From Strigamia acuminata (Eukaryota > Arthropoda > Chilopoda > Geophilomorpha > Linotaeniidae): a DNA stretch of 64,000 nucleotides. The notes below the pieces were generated by a model. That model saw nothing but the letters and a program-made list of their open reading frames with translations. It did no database searches and had not been told where the DNA came from. Positions 1 to 13,000 of this stretch are shown in pieces (position 1 is the stretch's first letter; the number at the start of each line of letters is the position of its first letter). The stretch lies in contig OX442315.1 in NCBI GenBank assembly GCA_949358305.1, forward strand, positions 36,978,427-37,042,426, written 5' to 3'. The position numbers and the translations under genes were made by a program.

Positions 1-5
1 CTAAG

Positions 6-106
6 TACCCTGTCTAGAGGAGTTTTTAGCATTACCGGACATTGGGTCGCAGAGTTTTGCCGGTCTAGAGGTCAGGGCAAGGTCTAGAGCGAGGCTACCA
101 CATCGT
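6..106 (+). CDS. Candidate upstream coding exon of the apolipophorin-like gene
   Basis: One frame is open from about position 5 to 106 and ends at a GTAAGAG donor (107) in phase 0, which fits the exon beginning at 150. The peptide reads ...LPDIGSQSFAGLEVRAR... and then continues into IGDQFIRTK. The implied intron is only 43 nt. The acceptor at the left edge is uncertain because the window starts there. The repeated TCTAGAG strings at 14, 64 and 92 are unusual for this gene. Could be chance. Confidence 0.4.
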
Positions 107-149
107 GTAAGAGTTTTAATATACTTAGAATTTAACGTTTTGTTTGAAG

Positions 150-1057
150 ATTGGTGATCAGTTTATAAGAACTAAGCGGGTTTACTTGGATACACCAGGA
201 GCATCTACAGATCGTCAATTTTTAGCAGAATTGGTTCTCGATGAACCGGGACAAACCATTAAAGCGAGTTTAAGAACACCGTTTACAAAGTTTGGATTGC
301 AAGGTAAGTGCGGGCAAATTGTGATCGCTCTTACTAGAAATATTTATTCTAATACGTTAACAGGGAAGCTAGTGAATGAGGAAAACGAGAAGAGATTAGA
401 TGGTACGATAACTGTGGACGATGTTGAGAAAATAGTCCTGGAAGCTGAGCTCAGAAAAGAAGAATATGGAGACACTCAGAGATACTCTCCTCGATTCCAT
501 TTGCAATTACCTTACGTCACACCCATAGACTTGAAAGGCTATTTGACTATCCAAAATGGCATGAAAATTGCCCTGGATATGTCGTTGGAGAACCTAACGC
601 TTCGTCCCATAACTGTAATAGGTATGTATTGGATTGTTCGTTTACTAGTGATGTTTGAGTTATTTTTTTTGTTTTTATATTTTTTTTGTATCAGGTGATA
701 TGAACATTGCTAATAATTTATGCAATATCGATGTGACTTTAAAATCGTTTTTCATAACAACAAACGTAAAAGCCAATGTTCAAAGTGGGGAAAAACACAT
801 GACGGGCAACGTTAATACCGAGTTTAGTTTATTGGAACGTTGGCATCGGCGATATGGCCTCAGTTTCAAATACAGAGACGAATCATCGTCATCGATAAGA
901 AAACTCTTAGCTAGTGGAGAAATCCAGGGATCGGAATTCGAGCCTTTAGCCATTGCGTGGGAATTGCAACGTAGGAAAAACTATATCGAGAACCAATTGG
1001 ATTTCAAAGCGAACAGAAAGACGTTTACCACCAAGCAAGTTTTTACATACGGAAAAG
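150..1057 (+). CDS. Apolipophorin-like gene, two exons of the open beta-sheet region
   Basis: Exons 150-621 and 695-1057 are separated by a 73-bp intron (donor GTATGT, pyrimidine-rich acceptor ending TATCAG). They encode alternating hydrophobic/polar beta strands typical of the middle part of vitellogenin-like lipid transfer proteins, for example the stretch KASLRTPFTKFGL. The second exon must end at a non-consensus AAAG|GTTCGT donor, because the frame closes at 1095. The acceptor CCTAG at 1115 restores phase 1. This 58-bp intron is the weakest junction of the model. Confidence 0.75.
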
Positions 1058-4000
1058 GTTCGTTAAACTCGTCATATTACTCGATGGCATTTTAATTTCG
1101 TAATTTTCATCCTAGATTCAAAGAATAATGAGAAATATACAGCAACCTTGATTGCCAATTGTCCTTCGAGCAACTTTGATTGGACTTTGGCAGCAGTGCA
1201 TCAACGAAATTTCGGTGCAATGACGTCTTCGATTGAATTATACAAAGGCAAAACTGTTGTCGGCAAAATTCAAGCAAATGCGCACGCGCATTTGATACCT
1301 CTGATGAATTTGGGAGCGGAACTAAGCGTTCAGCTGTCCGGCTACGACGTCGCAGCTGCAGCAACTGTGAAACGATTGAATGCGAATGAATACGAAGGAA
1401 AAATGTACATCCAATTACAACCCGGAGAAAAGGCCCAAATAAACGCCAGATACCAAGATTACAGCACGTCCGAAAGCAGAAGACATTCGATCAAAATCGA
1501 CGCCACGTCTCCTTGGAGCGCAAAGTTTCTGCTCGAAAGCGACTTGGACACTAAAAATGGCGGATTTTCAACGAATAATGTACTCAACGTTAACGCTAAA
1601 AAATACATGCTAATGGTCGATTACGATCCAAAAAGCGACGAAGGACATCGATTGAAAACAGCCGCATTGATCGCCGGAAAGTCGTACGGCGGCGACGCCA
1701 GTTATCGGTCCACGGACGACACGACTGCAATTCGCATCAACTTAAAACGTTTTGGTTACCACCCGTTAAGCGTCAAACTGGAATTAACTCTTAGTGACTA
1801 CGATGTAATAGGAGACGCTAGGATTATTTGGACACCGGAAGAAGAAAGTGGTGTTCGAGTGGAATACAATAAGCGTGAAAATGGTTTCCGGATCGGTTTA
1901 AAGGTCGACGGTATTCACGGCACGCACGACACCACTTTTGAATCGAGTACCGAAGGGAGCGTCACCGGTTCGTCTATTTCGCACGAGTCGATTGCGAATT
2001 TAGTGAGCAATAAAAAGGAATACAGAGCGCAGTTTAAAATCGCGAGTACGAGACAGGGTGGATTGATTGACAGTTCCGTGTACGCGCGAATAGGCATTGT
2101 CGATCGTGTGTATGAATTAGAAGGAAATTACAAGTTTGATGGGAACGGCTGGGTCGGAAGCGTTGAATTTCAAAAGGGCCAAATCAAAACGTTTCGAGGG
2201 AGGACGAGCGGAAGTGTATCGAGATGGGATTATCCAGAATTTGATTTTGATCTAATGTTGGAAATGGGAAGTCCCGAAGGAGAAAAATACGTATTTGGGA
2301 TTAATCACGTCAACACGAGAGAGCGGATTTTGTCGAGTGTCCAACTGCCTTCGTTGTGGAATTACAAACCGTTTAACTTGAGCATTCAAGGACTGCACCA
2401 ACACAACTCAAACAGCGTCCAATATTCGGGCGGTGCATCTCTTGATATTGCAAATGGCGACTATTATTCGATTGACGGCACGTGGAAAGGGACTAATAGC
2501 GATCACTTTATTACCACGCAAGTTGGAAAGAATAAAAATTACATAACTCTTCAATTCGACACCAAATTTGACAACATTGACAATATACCTCGGCACGCAG
2601 CTTCGTTTGCGTTTACATCGCCATTCAAACACTTGGAAAACGTTCGAGCTTCTATAAAAAATGAACGGGAGGAGGCCAAATTCGCAACTAGCATCAGAGC
2701 GTCGTGGTCTCCCGAAGATTCCATGAATGCCGACGCTATTGTTTCGTGGCAATGGGACAACGAGGGGCAACTGCGTGTGGTTGGTGAACTCGACACTTCG
2801 TTCGACGAAATGCGACAGCTTTCCGTAGTGGTCAATCACGAATGGAAGGGGAATAAATTAAAAGATTCACTTTCCATCGAAAGAAATTTTAAAGATATTG
2901 CCAAGTTTGCATTCGAGGGTTTCTTTCCATCCATCCGCAACGTGGACGTAAAAATTGACGTAAAGCTTGCAAACTTACGAGCGATTTCCAGTAAATTCAA
3001 CTACGTGATTCTTGAACAACAATTGGACGCGTCGTTTGATTTCGTCCACGATAAAGAAGAAATCCAAGGAAACCTGAAAATCGAGCGAGGAATTGAAACT
3101 TGTTTTAAACTTACATCCGGCGTGTGGTTGCGAAACGAAAAGAAATATTCGCTGGATTTCGAGACGAAGAATGAGAACTCTAAGCGGCTCATCACATTGA
3201 CGGCAACGACTCCGAGTGGAACTTACGGGCCCTACCAAGGCGAGTACTCGTGGGCGAACAATGGAGGAGTTCAAGAACTAACTCTCGGTTTCGAATATGC
3301 ACCAGGACGGAAGTTGGCAATTGGAGCATCGACGGATGTCGGCCAATATCAAGGGAGAATGCGCATGAACATTTACACGCCGTTTGAAGGTCTTCGCACA
3401 ATATCAGCAGGTTTTACGTACGATTTACTCGAACCGACTCGATTCGGAGGGACGGTGGAGTGGGACGGCGGCAAGAAAATCGAGATCAACTCCATCGGAC
3501 GTTTGACGCCGACAATTTCGGACATTCAAATCGGTGCGATAACGTCGTTCAGTGGTTATGAAAACGTGACGATCGGTTTAAAGTACGATTTTCGTCCATC
3601 TAATCGTAAAAAAACATTGATGGCGTTCGTGTCCATAAAAGACCAACTGTTGAAGATGCAGGGAACGGTTGTGTGCAACAATGCGGGTGGCGAATTGGAC
3701 GTCCAGATTGGTACGCCGTACGAGGAGTGGAAAGTGGTTGGAGGAAAAGTGAAAATGAATACAAACAGGGACGGGCACTCCATCAGGATTCACCTCAGGA
3801 GGAACGAAAAGAAAATCGAAGGTGCATTGATGCTGAGACCTCTTCGCGTTACTGCCAGACTGCGTACGCCTTACGAAAACTTGCGCTCGACGCTTATCGA
3901 ATGGAAAATGGAGAAAGGAGAGAACAATTTAATGTCGACGTTTAATTTGAAGAAAGACAGTTTCTTGTTTGATGCGTCTGCGATGTACAAACAAAGTAGC

Positions 4001-7000
4001 AAAGAGGATTTCAACGTGGACGCCAATTTGAAAATTCCGTCGATGGGCATTGGTCTGGGACTGAGTGGAACTGCTCATTTAAGTGACAAAAGAATCGAAG
4101 GGACCGTCGAATTAAATCACAACAGCAACAAGATGAGAGTCACCGCACAAATGCTGAATGAGGTCAAGCAAAAAGATTTGCATTTAATTTTTGCATCTCC
4201 TCTGCACGGGTTCGAAGAAATCAAGATGTCCGCTTCGTACGTAAACAAAGACCCTTTCCACCACGTTGCATCGTTTAATGTCGAGCAAAGTTCGAAGAGT
4301 GTGCATCTTATTGCGAGATTGACTCACGAAAACAACGCGGTTCTCGCTTCCTTAGCACTCACTTCGGACTACGCTCTCATTCCAGCGTTTGTCGTCGCTG
4401 CGGAACAAGATTACTCGACGCCGACTAAAAGCGCTTCGTTTACGCTTAATTTAGGAGAAAAACATCTGAAATTGAGAGCGGAGTCCACGACTGAATACAC
4501 TCTGCGAGAAGGTTCGTTGAGTTTTGCATCGAATTTCGGCGGCGTCGAAAAGGAGTTTTTGGGCTCGTACAGCTACGATTTGGGAAGACCTCAGAAGGTG
4601 GTGACGCTTCAATTCGCCAAAGACGGACGTGCAATCGACGTGCGAGGAACGTACGAATTCAACACCGAACAACATCCGGGAAGTTTGGTCTTGTCGGTCG
4701 TGGATGGGATCAACGGGCAATACGTGTACGCTTTGAACATTAATCACGAGATGTTGAAACACGTCAAAGTCGTCGATTGCATAATCCACAAAGGAGATTG
4801 GATGAGCGAGTTTACCGTCAAATGGAGCGTCGATGATGGTGTTTTTGACTTTACATCCGAGTTGGTTGTTGCAGGGAACGCGATGTCTCTTCACGGCCAA
4901 ATTGGAGACACCTTTATCAAGTTAAAAGGCGGACACAATGACCACGTGACTGAGCTCACGGGTCACATCACCAAAGAAAACGGTGGAGCAACTTTTGAAT
5001 TGATTTCAAGCTCGAACATTGAATCGTTCTCCGGATGGTCCTTTACAGGAGGCTACAATGTCCACACCAAGGAGAAAAGAGTCTGGTTACATGCAAACGG
5101 CGATGGGAAAATAGCGGAAATTACCGGAAGTTATGTGCTAGAAAACGTCAAAGGAAAAGTGCAACTGAAGCTAAAAACAACGGATGACCAGGTACAGAGG
5201 TCGTGGTCTTCGATGTTGATGGCCTATTTTGATTTGACTACGTCTCAACGGAACGCGGGAGTTAATTTGCAAATGAACGAAGATGTATTCGATGCAAAGT
5301 TAAAATGGGCTCCCGGAAGACACAAGGGGATCGTGAAAATCGAAATAGCAACTCCAATAGCAGACTACAGGTCTTTGGGAGGCGAACTGCAGTACAATCT
5401 GGATCGCGCAAACACAGCCGTTTCGTCTTACGTTCAATGGGCTGGCAGTAAGCGCGTTTCGGTGGACTTTTCGGTGTCCATTATCAATGTTGTTGGAAGT
5501 CTTGTCATCAACACGCCGTTTCCAAACACTAAAACGATTGAAGTTCGTCTAGAGCCAAGTTTTAATAGCGAAAGAAAAAATGTGCAACTGAGCATCAAAT
5601 ATGGGAATCAAAAAGAGATAAGACTCAATGTCGACTGGTTCATTGATCGACAAGTCGGTGAATTGCAATTTAAAGTGGACAGTACGTTTGCAGACTTTAA
5701 ACGATTTGCTGTAAAATACACGTACGACACGAGAAACAACACGAAAATGCAGTTGGCAATATCTTGGCCGGGGGAAAACGATAATTCCAAAGACTTGCTG
5801 GCGAAATATGAAAATGCTGGCTACGCGATGCTCGATGCCGAAATTATTTTCGGAGCTTTTGCCAAGGTGTTTAAAACGAGTCAAATAAATTTCAAGTACG
5901 ATTTGAGAGCCGACAACAAATGGGGAGAGTTCTCGATCGAAAGGGGCAACGAAAAGGTGGAATTGCGCACTTACTACACCACCGGGAGTCTTCTACGCAT
6001 GATCTTACACACGCCGCATTCCGATTACAAAACCATATCGGGTGAAATCACGTTTGACAGGAAGGAAAAGTCGGCTACGGTTAATGCCAAATGGAACGAG
6101 AAGAATATCGAATTTCTCGCAGTTCTTAAAGTCAATGCCTACGCGGGCCATTTGGAAAGCAGTCTGCAAAGCAATTGGGAGAAAATCCCAGGCGGCAAAA
6201 TTCTCTTTGAATATGATCTCAAAGCATCTCGTCCGTTTGTTACTGCTCAGTTCCACCACATGGAAAATATTGTTGATTTTCACCTAGAAACTGGAATAAC
6301 AGTATCAGAACACTATGTTTTACTGTTTCCTCTGGTTCAGAAAGACAAGTCCATTATTGAAGTCGCTCTTAACTGGAACAACGTACAGACTATGCAATTT
6401 ATAGTGGAAGGACGTCAGGGTTCGGTCTCAATCAAACTTAAGACGTCTTTTCCTCCGTGCGAAAACAATTATTTGGAGATGGGTTATGCGTTGGAACCTT
6501 CTCTTTGGTCCGTTAAGTTCTCTTCCGCCGTCTGCGAACTAGAAACGCACGTGGCAGGGGAATTGCACTTACAGGACAAGAAATGGTCAGTTAATTCGTA
6601 CTGGAGAAGTGACTTTTTCGCACCTGGATTAGTAGACGGTGCATTGGATCTCGATGCTCCGGGTGACAACGGGTGGCTCACTGTGCAGTGGGCGCACTCT
6701 ACGATCGAAGTCAAAGGAAGGGTCAATTTACAAGATCGAAAAATGAACACAAGATTGGTTCTGCGCAATTCCTTTATGGAAAATACCATTATGATTGTTG
6801 GTAGTTACGACGCAAGTTCGCCCAATCATAAATACGACTTCGAGATGGATTTAGGCGACGGAGATAGAGTTCTTGTTCTAGGAGAGGTGGACACTGAGGA
6901 CCGTAAAGCAACTGGTGGAAGTGTGCGACTGATGACTCCTGTCGAGGGAATGGAGGATATTTACTTGAAATTAAAGTATGTTAACAACAAGTCCTTGTTG

Positions 7001-10000
7001 TTGGGCGAGTTCGTGCTCACGTGGGGGTTATCGGAAGACCAGATGCTTGAAACGAAGGGTTTATTGACCGAAAAGAATTTTAATTTTGAAATGAAAACGC
7101 CGTTGAGAGTTCTGAGGAATCTGCACGTAAATAGCACCGTGGAAAGCAAGAGGAGGCACTTGTTTGAATTCGAAACAAATATCAACTGGAATGGCAAACG
7201 TCTTCTCTACACACTGGTCAATTTGGAACAGGATTTTCCACATGTTCTGCGCTTCAGTCTTAAATTTTATACACCACTTACGGAAGACGTATCGTCGACT
7301 TTTGCGTTTACTTCTAATGACAAAAACGACGTATCTGCGTTTTTGTTTGTGAAATGCCCCAAAGTGTTGATTCACCTTGCCGCTGAATACGACCAACGTC
7401 GTTCATTTAATGCAACTGGGAAATTAGAGTTTGGTGCCACTAAGACAACTATGCTCGCAAAATGGCACGATGGAGTCGTAGATGTTTCTGCAGATATAAT
7501 TTCACCGATGTTGGACCCTGACGGAATGGCCATTAGAGGGAAAGGAACTTACACAGACACGACCGGAAACATTGAACTGCACGCTAAGTGCAGCGAATCT
7601 GCACATTCCATTATCGCGGACTTTAATTGGCAAAATTCACAATTTGACGGAAGTGCCAGCATAAATTGTCCTTTAATCAGCAAAACCCAAATGACGGTTA
7701 AGTTTCATGGCACGTATTTAACAGACATGATGTACACCAACGTGGAAGTTGATTCGAGTCACAAATTTCAATTAAGACTCTACAAAGGTGTGGAAAAACG
7801 GATGGAATTACTGTTCGACACTTCTGTGACTTCACTAAAAGTCATTGAAGGTTCGCTCACTACATTTGACAATGGATTCAAAGCTTTGGGATTTGTCAAA
7901 ACAGTGAAAGATACTTACGAAATGACTCTCGTTACTAACAAATCGTCAAATTATGAAAGACATTTTTCCGTGAGTGCAAAATTTGGAAATCACCGCATGT
8001 TTCTGTCTTGGGATTTGTCGCCGCAGCTAATCACTGGAAAATTCCAGCTGGATTCATCGTCTCTGCAGAGAAGCCCACTCGTTATTAACATCCAACTCCA
8101 AAGTCGGTCACCATCAGAAATTAATGTTAAATGGGACATTAATATGAAAGCTAAGAAATTGGTCGATTTTTCCTTATTGCTGTCAACGCGCAAATGCTCA
8201 ATCGCAACAACTGTAGACACAGATTATTTCAACATAAGAAACATATCACTCCGGGCAAGTGTTTACATGAATAATGGCATAAAATTCGTGGTAACAGCAG
8301 GCAGACTTTCGAATTATCACTCGTTTTCATTCGCTTGGATTCGAGACCGACCGGAAATCACCATGAGTCTTGTAGCGCATGAAAATAGCAAATCTGAGAA
8401 GAATCTCTCCCTGGCCGTAGTGTTCTCAACAAGAAACAGCGTAGATATCCAACTGTCTATGGCTTCTGAAGGAGGTAGGAAGGATCTTGACCTGCTGCTG
8501 CATTTGTTTTCGACCTTTGATGGCGGCTACGCTTTCGACATGAAGATGGAGACTGCTAGAACTGAAGTAATTGAAATATTGGGCAGCGTGCTTTGCAAAG
8601 GTTCAAAACTCGAACTGGAACTTCAGTTTTTGAAAAACTATAGAAAACATTCTTTTTTTTTGATAAATCTATGGATCGACCCAATATTTGATCTCAACTT
8701 TGAACTGGGGAGTCCATTATTAAAGCCAAGTGTCATCCAACTAAAGGTACATCTGGACAGGACGAGAAAAAATGAAAATAGCATTCAAGGTTCTTTGGTT
8801 ATTGATCAACACTCGTACGCAGTTAGCGGATTGCTTCAATCTACAGAAACATCCGTTGGAGGACACTTGTCGTTTACTTCGAGTCGTTATGACCCCTTGA
8901 GGATAATATTTGAAATTGAAAAGAACCGCAAAGATGGAAAGATCAATGTGGCTTTGTTTCTTGGTGATAGAAAGTTTGAAGCCAAGGGTTCTTACCACAA
9001 TCCCAAAACCGAGAAGTTCGACTTGGATTTACTCATAACAACTCCTCTCAAGGAAATCAAGTGGATTCGAGTGATTGCCAATTTGAGCAAAAGTGAAATC
9101 GCAACTGGAAAGCTAGAAATAACATCATCGCACAAAAATATGAATGGTATTTTAATTCATGGCTCTCTGGATCTTTCTCACCAAAGACCAAAAGTAAAAG
9201 TGAGCGTCCGAACTCCATTCGCGGCACTTCCGTCTGTAGAAGCAGATGGGTCTTTGATGTACAATAATGACTTTTCTGATATTTTAGCTGATTTGGCAGT
9301 GCTGACACATGATAAAGCCTACACTTTTCACCTAAAGTCAAAATTAACTAAACACCATGAGTCTGGATTTGACGTCCTAGTAATAACTACTGGTGTTGAT
9401 GTGAACGACAAAAAGTATGGATTCCAGTTTAATGGTAAATACAGTCGAGGTGAAGCTTTCGGAGTGTTATTAGAAGTCATTTTCGCATCCGAGAAGATAC
9501 TTTCGAGCAAATTGGACTACGAAGTCGATGGCTTAACTAAACATTTGGCAGTGGACGTAAATATTGAAGAACGCGGAAGATATTTCGCAAATGTCAAAGT
9601 TTCGCCAACAATATACCGAATAGATATTGTCACCCCGTATAAAAAAATGAAGAAAATGTACGCTGAATATACGCACGTAGACCACAAGAGCTTAAGAGGA
9701 TACAGTTTTGAAATAAGCGAGAACGATGATCGGAACTGGTACGTCGGAGTCGACCATGCAGTTGGTCAATTCAAACTAGAAGTGGAAACGCCTCTTGCGT
9801 GTCTGCTGGCCGCTCACCTTTCCACGTCCAAAAGTAGCGACAAAACAAAAATGTCCTTCTCGTATCACGGACTCCGGCACATTGATGCCGAGGTGTCCAA
9901 AAATGGAAACTCGTATAAATTGAAAATGACGGACCCACTTCAGTTGGACGCCGTGTGGATTACTAACACTTCTGCAAACGGCACGACAACTACCATAGGA

Positions 10001-13000
10001 GAAGTTACGACCGATAGAAACCAGAGAGCATCAACCACGAGTGCCTTTATTTACCAACAACACGGCAATGGCGTCAAATTGAGCGTGCAGTCTCGCGAAC
10101 ATTTTATTGTGATGACCACGTCGGTTGACAGGACGGAAACTGGTCTGCGACGAAGCTTGAATGTCACTTTTGATGGGCAACCGTTGTTCAAGCTCAATAT
10201 GACGTTGGAAAACAAATATCTGCACGAAAGTGAGGAAAAGTCAATTGTTTTAACATTGTGGTATCCGGACAAAGAAATTTATTTTTTGTTGAAACAAGAA
10301 AAAGGATCTAATATTTGGAGCAGTGGAATTAAGATGAGTTTCGAACGTGGCAGAGTGTTTGGATTGATACTCAATGTCATCCCCAATGGCCACTTTAATC
10401 TGAGACTGCAATTGCCAGAAGAAACTTTGTATTTTCAATTGACCCAAATACAAGCTAATAGAAAAAATGCTTATCAACTGCAAGCATATTTCGGTTTTCT
10501 CAACAGACCAGATTTAGGAATCGAGTTTAATCTAAGATGGTTGAATTCAAATGGACAAATTAATGCTGAGTTTGCATTGGTGCAACAAAAGGCTGAAATG
10601 AGAGCAAACGTTAATTTCGTTGATGGAAAAAATGATCTGCAGCTCAAATTGCAGATTGAAACAAAACTTCAGTCCAAGTTAAACTACACCTTTATTTCAC
10701 AAATGATCTACAACAAACTTAAAAAAACATTGGAAATTGATGTAAGTGACTACACACACTGTGCCCAAAAAAAAGCACCTTCTAATGATGAAAACAAGTA
10801 GTAAATATTCGTCGTTTCTACAAAAAGAAAACTATAGCTGCATTCAAAAAGTAAAATATTTTGTGTTCTACTTCAATTTTAAAACGACATCATTTCCTGT
10901 TTAAACCCATGTTAAAACTTAAAATACTCTTAAACTAAAATTCTTATTTTTATTTTTGAATGCGGCTACTGTTTTTTAGAAAACTGCAATATTCACGGTT
11001 TGTTCCAATTGTAATTTTTACTACGGTAGTTAACTTATTTTTTCATCATTACCATGGAGTCAATTTTTTTTTCTAGCATAGTGTGTACGTGTATATTGGC
11101 ACGAATCCAATTTAATGAGTTATTTCTTTTTGTGTATAAAGGTGAAGCATCCCCCACATTTGGGTGATTTGAAGTTGTTGGCAAATCTCAAGTCTACCGG
11201 TGACAAAGACGTTTTAGCACTCAATCTTATCGAAACAGATGCGCAGATGAACCGTAACAAGTTATTTGAAGGAAGCGTTGAAGTTCATAATAAATCTTTA
11301 TTGTTTAATTACATCTATGGTAATTTTAAAGCATCGGGTAGTTCATTGGTTCTACAATGTTTTTGACGTTACTTCTTAGATAACGGGAAAACTGTTACAG
11401 CTTCGTTGTCCATGCCTTCATTCAAGTCAATTGAAGTCGATGTTTCGCGTGGATTTCCAAGCAATCTTATGTCTGACTTTAATACCACATTAACTCTCAA
11501 TTCCTCGAGGTTTTTGATTGGTAATGTAAACTGGCGACCCGGTGCCATCAGCAGTGCTGCTGTAAGAATATAATTCTCGTGTGATTTTGATAAAATTGAT
11601 GAAAATCTTTTAATGTCGACAGAAAATTTTTGTGTCTGGCTATTTTGACACTAAGGATAAAGCTATTGCTGTTGGCTCTAAACTGCAAGAAACACTATTC
11701 ATCGCTTTGCACCATCAGAAGATTGAGGCAATGCACATTTTGGATTCCATTAAGCAAAGAGTTGCGAACACTTGGGAGAGGGAAACTCGAGGTTTTAACG
11801 AAGACATCAGTAACTTTGCGACGGAATTAAAAAAATTATACGACGAGGACAAATTTGGCACTCGGACTTTTGCAGAACGCATAGAGTAAGTACACAACGA
11901 AGGTAAATTAGTGTCGGATATTGATTCCACTGGATAATAGACAAAAAAACGAGTTAATCATCAGTTAATTGAAGGGCACTAATGTTTACTCTCTTTTTTC
12001 AGTCATGATTATGGGACTTACGTAAGAAGCATGTGCAATTTCATGTTGGATACCTACAGTCACTTTACTTATGAATTACGCCATGGATCGGAAAAAATGT
12101 ACGAGTACTTTGGTGATTTTGGACGAGGCTTCTTATCACGTGTGGATGGATTCGTTTTAAGAGTTCAGTCTGGAACGCATGATTTGCTTCAGGACCCAGA
12201 TGGCACCGTAAGATTAGTGCACAAACGTTTAACAGGGTTATTAGTGCAAATCGTAGCGCATATAAAAGAAAAGTTAGCGGATCCATTGCTACTAAAAGCC
12301 ACTCCTCACATTACTTATTTGATTGATCGACTGGGAACCAAGTTTCAACAAATGGTCATTACATGCACTGGTAAAACATTGCAGAGAAATTCATTGCTAA
12401 GAACATAATTATTTTGTGTTTAGAATCCTTGAAAGAATTCGTTAGGGCCAGTAAAAAAGTACCGGCTATTAAACAGATGATGCAATTTGTTGCTGATTGG
12501 ATACCTGATAAAGGAACTTTGAAATTATTGGACGATCATTACCACCAAATTATGTCCACATATACAGAGATTTTTGAGAAAGGAACAAAAGTTGTCGAAT
12601 CGTGGACTAAGCATCCAGCAGTCGTTCAGCTCATAGATTACGCCTCGAAATTGGGGAACAAAGTACAAATTGTCATTTATGATTAATGAAATTGAAATAA
12701 TTAACTTATTTTCTTCGACAGCTTACTTGGACGTATAATTACTTGGAAGTTGAAAAGCATGTTACATCAGTGCTTGAGACGATAGTCAAAAGAGTTAAAG
12801 AAACGTGTGTTGAGTTGATGCAAGAAGTGTTGTCGGACTTACCACATTTTTACTACCACGTTCCTAAAGTGGCCATTGATGCGGACAAAGGTCGCATGAT
12901 TTTCAGCCAGAGATTGCCGTTTGAATGGGAAAGTTTTCGACAGTTGCCAAAATTTAAACTCGACGAAGAAGACTTGAAGAAATTGAAGGATTATACGATT

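Noticed and set aside
2408-2839. Long minus-strand ORFs under the giant lipid transfer exon
   Set aside because: They are shadows of biased codon use in the sense frame, with no domain or splice logic.
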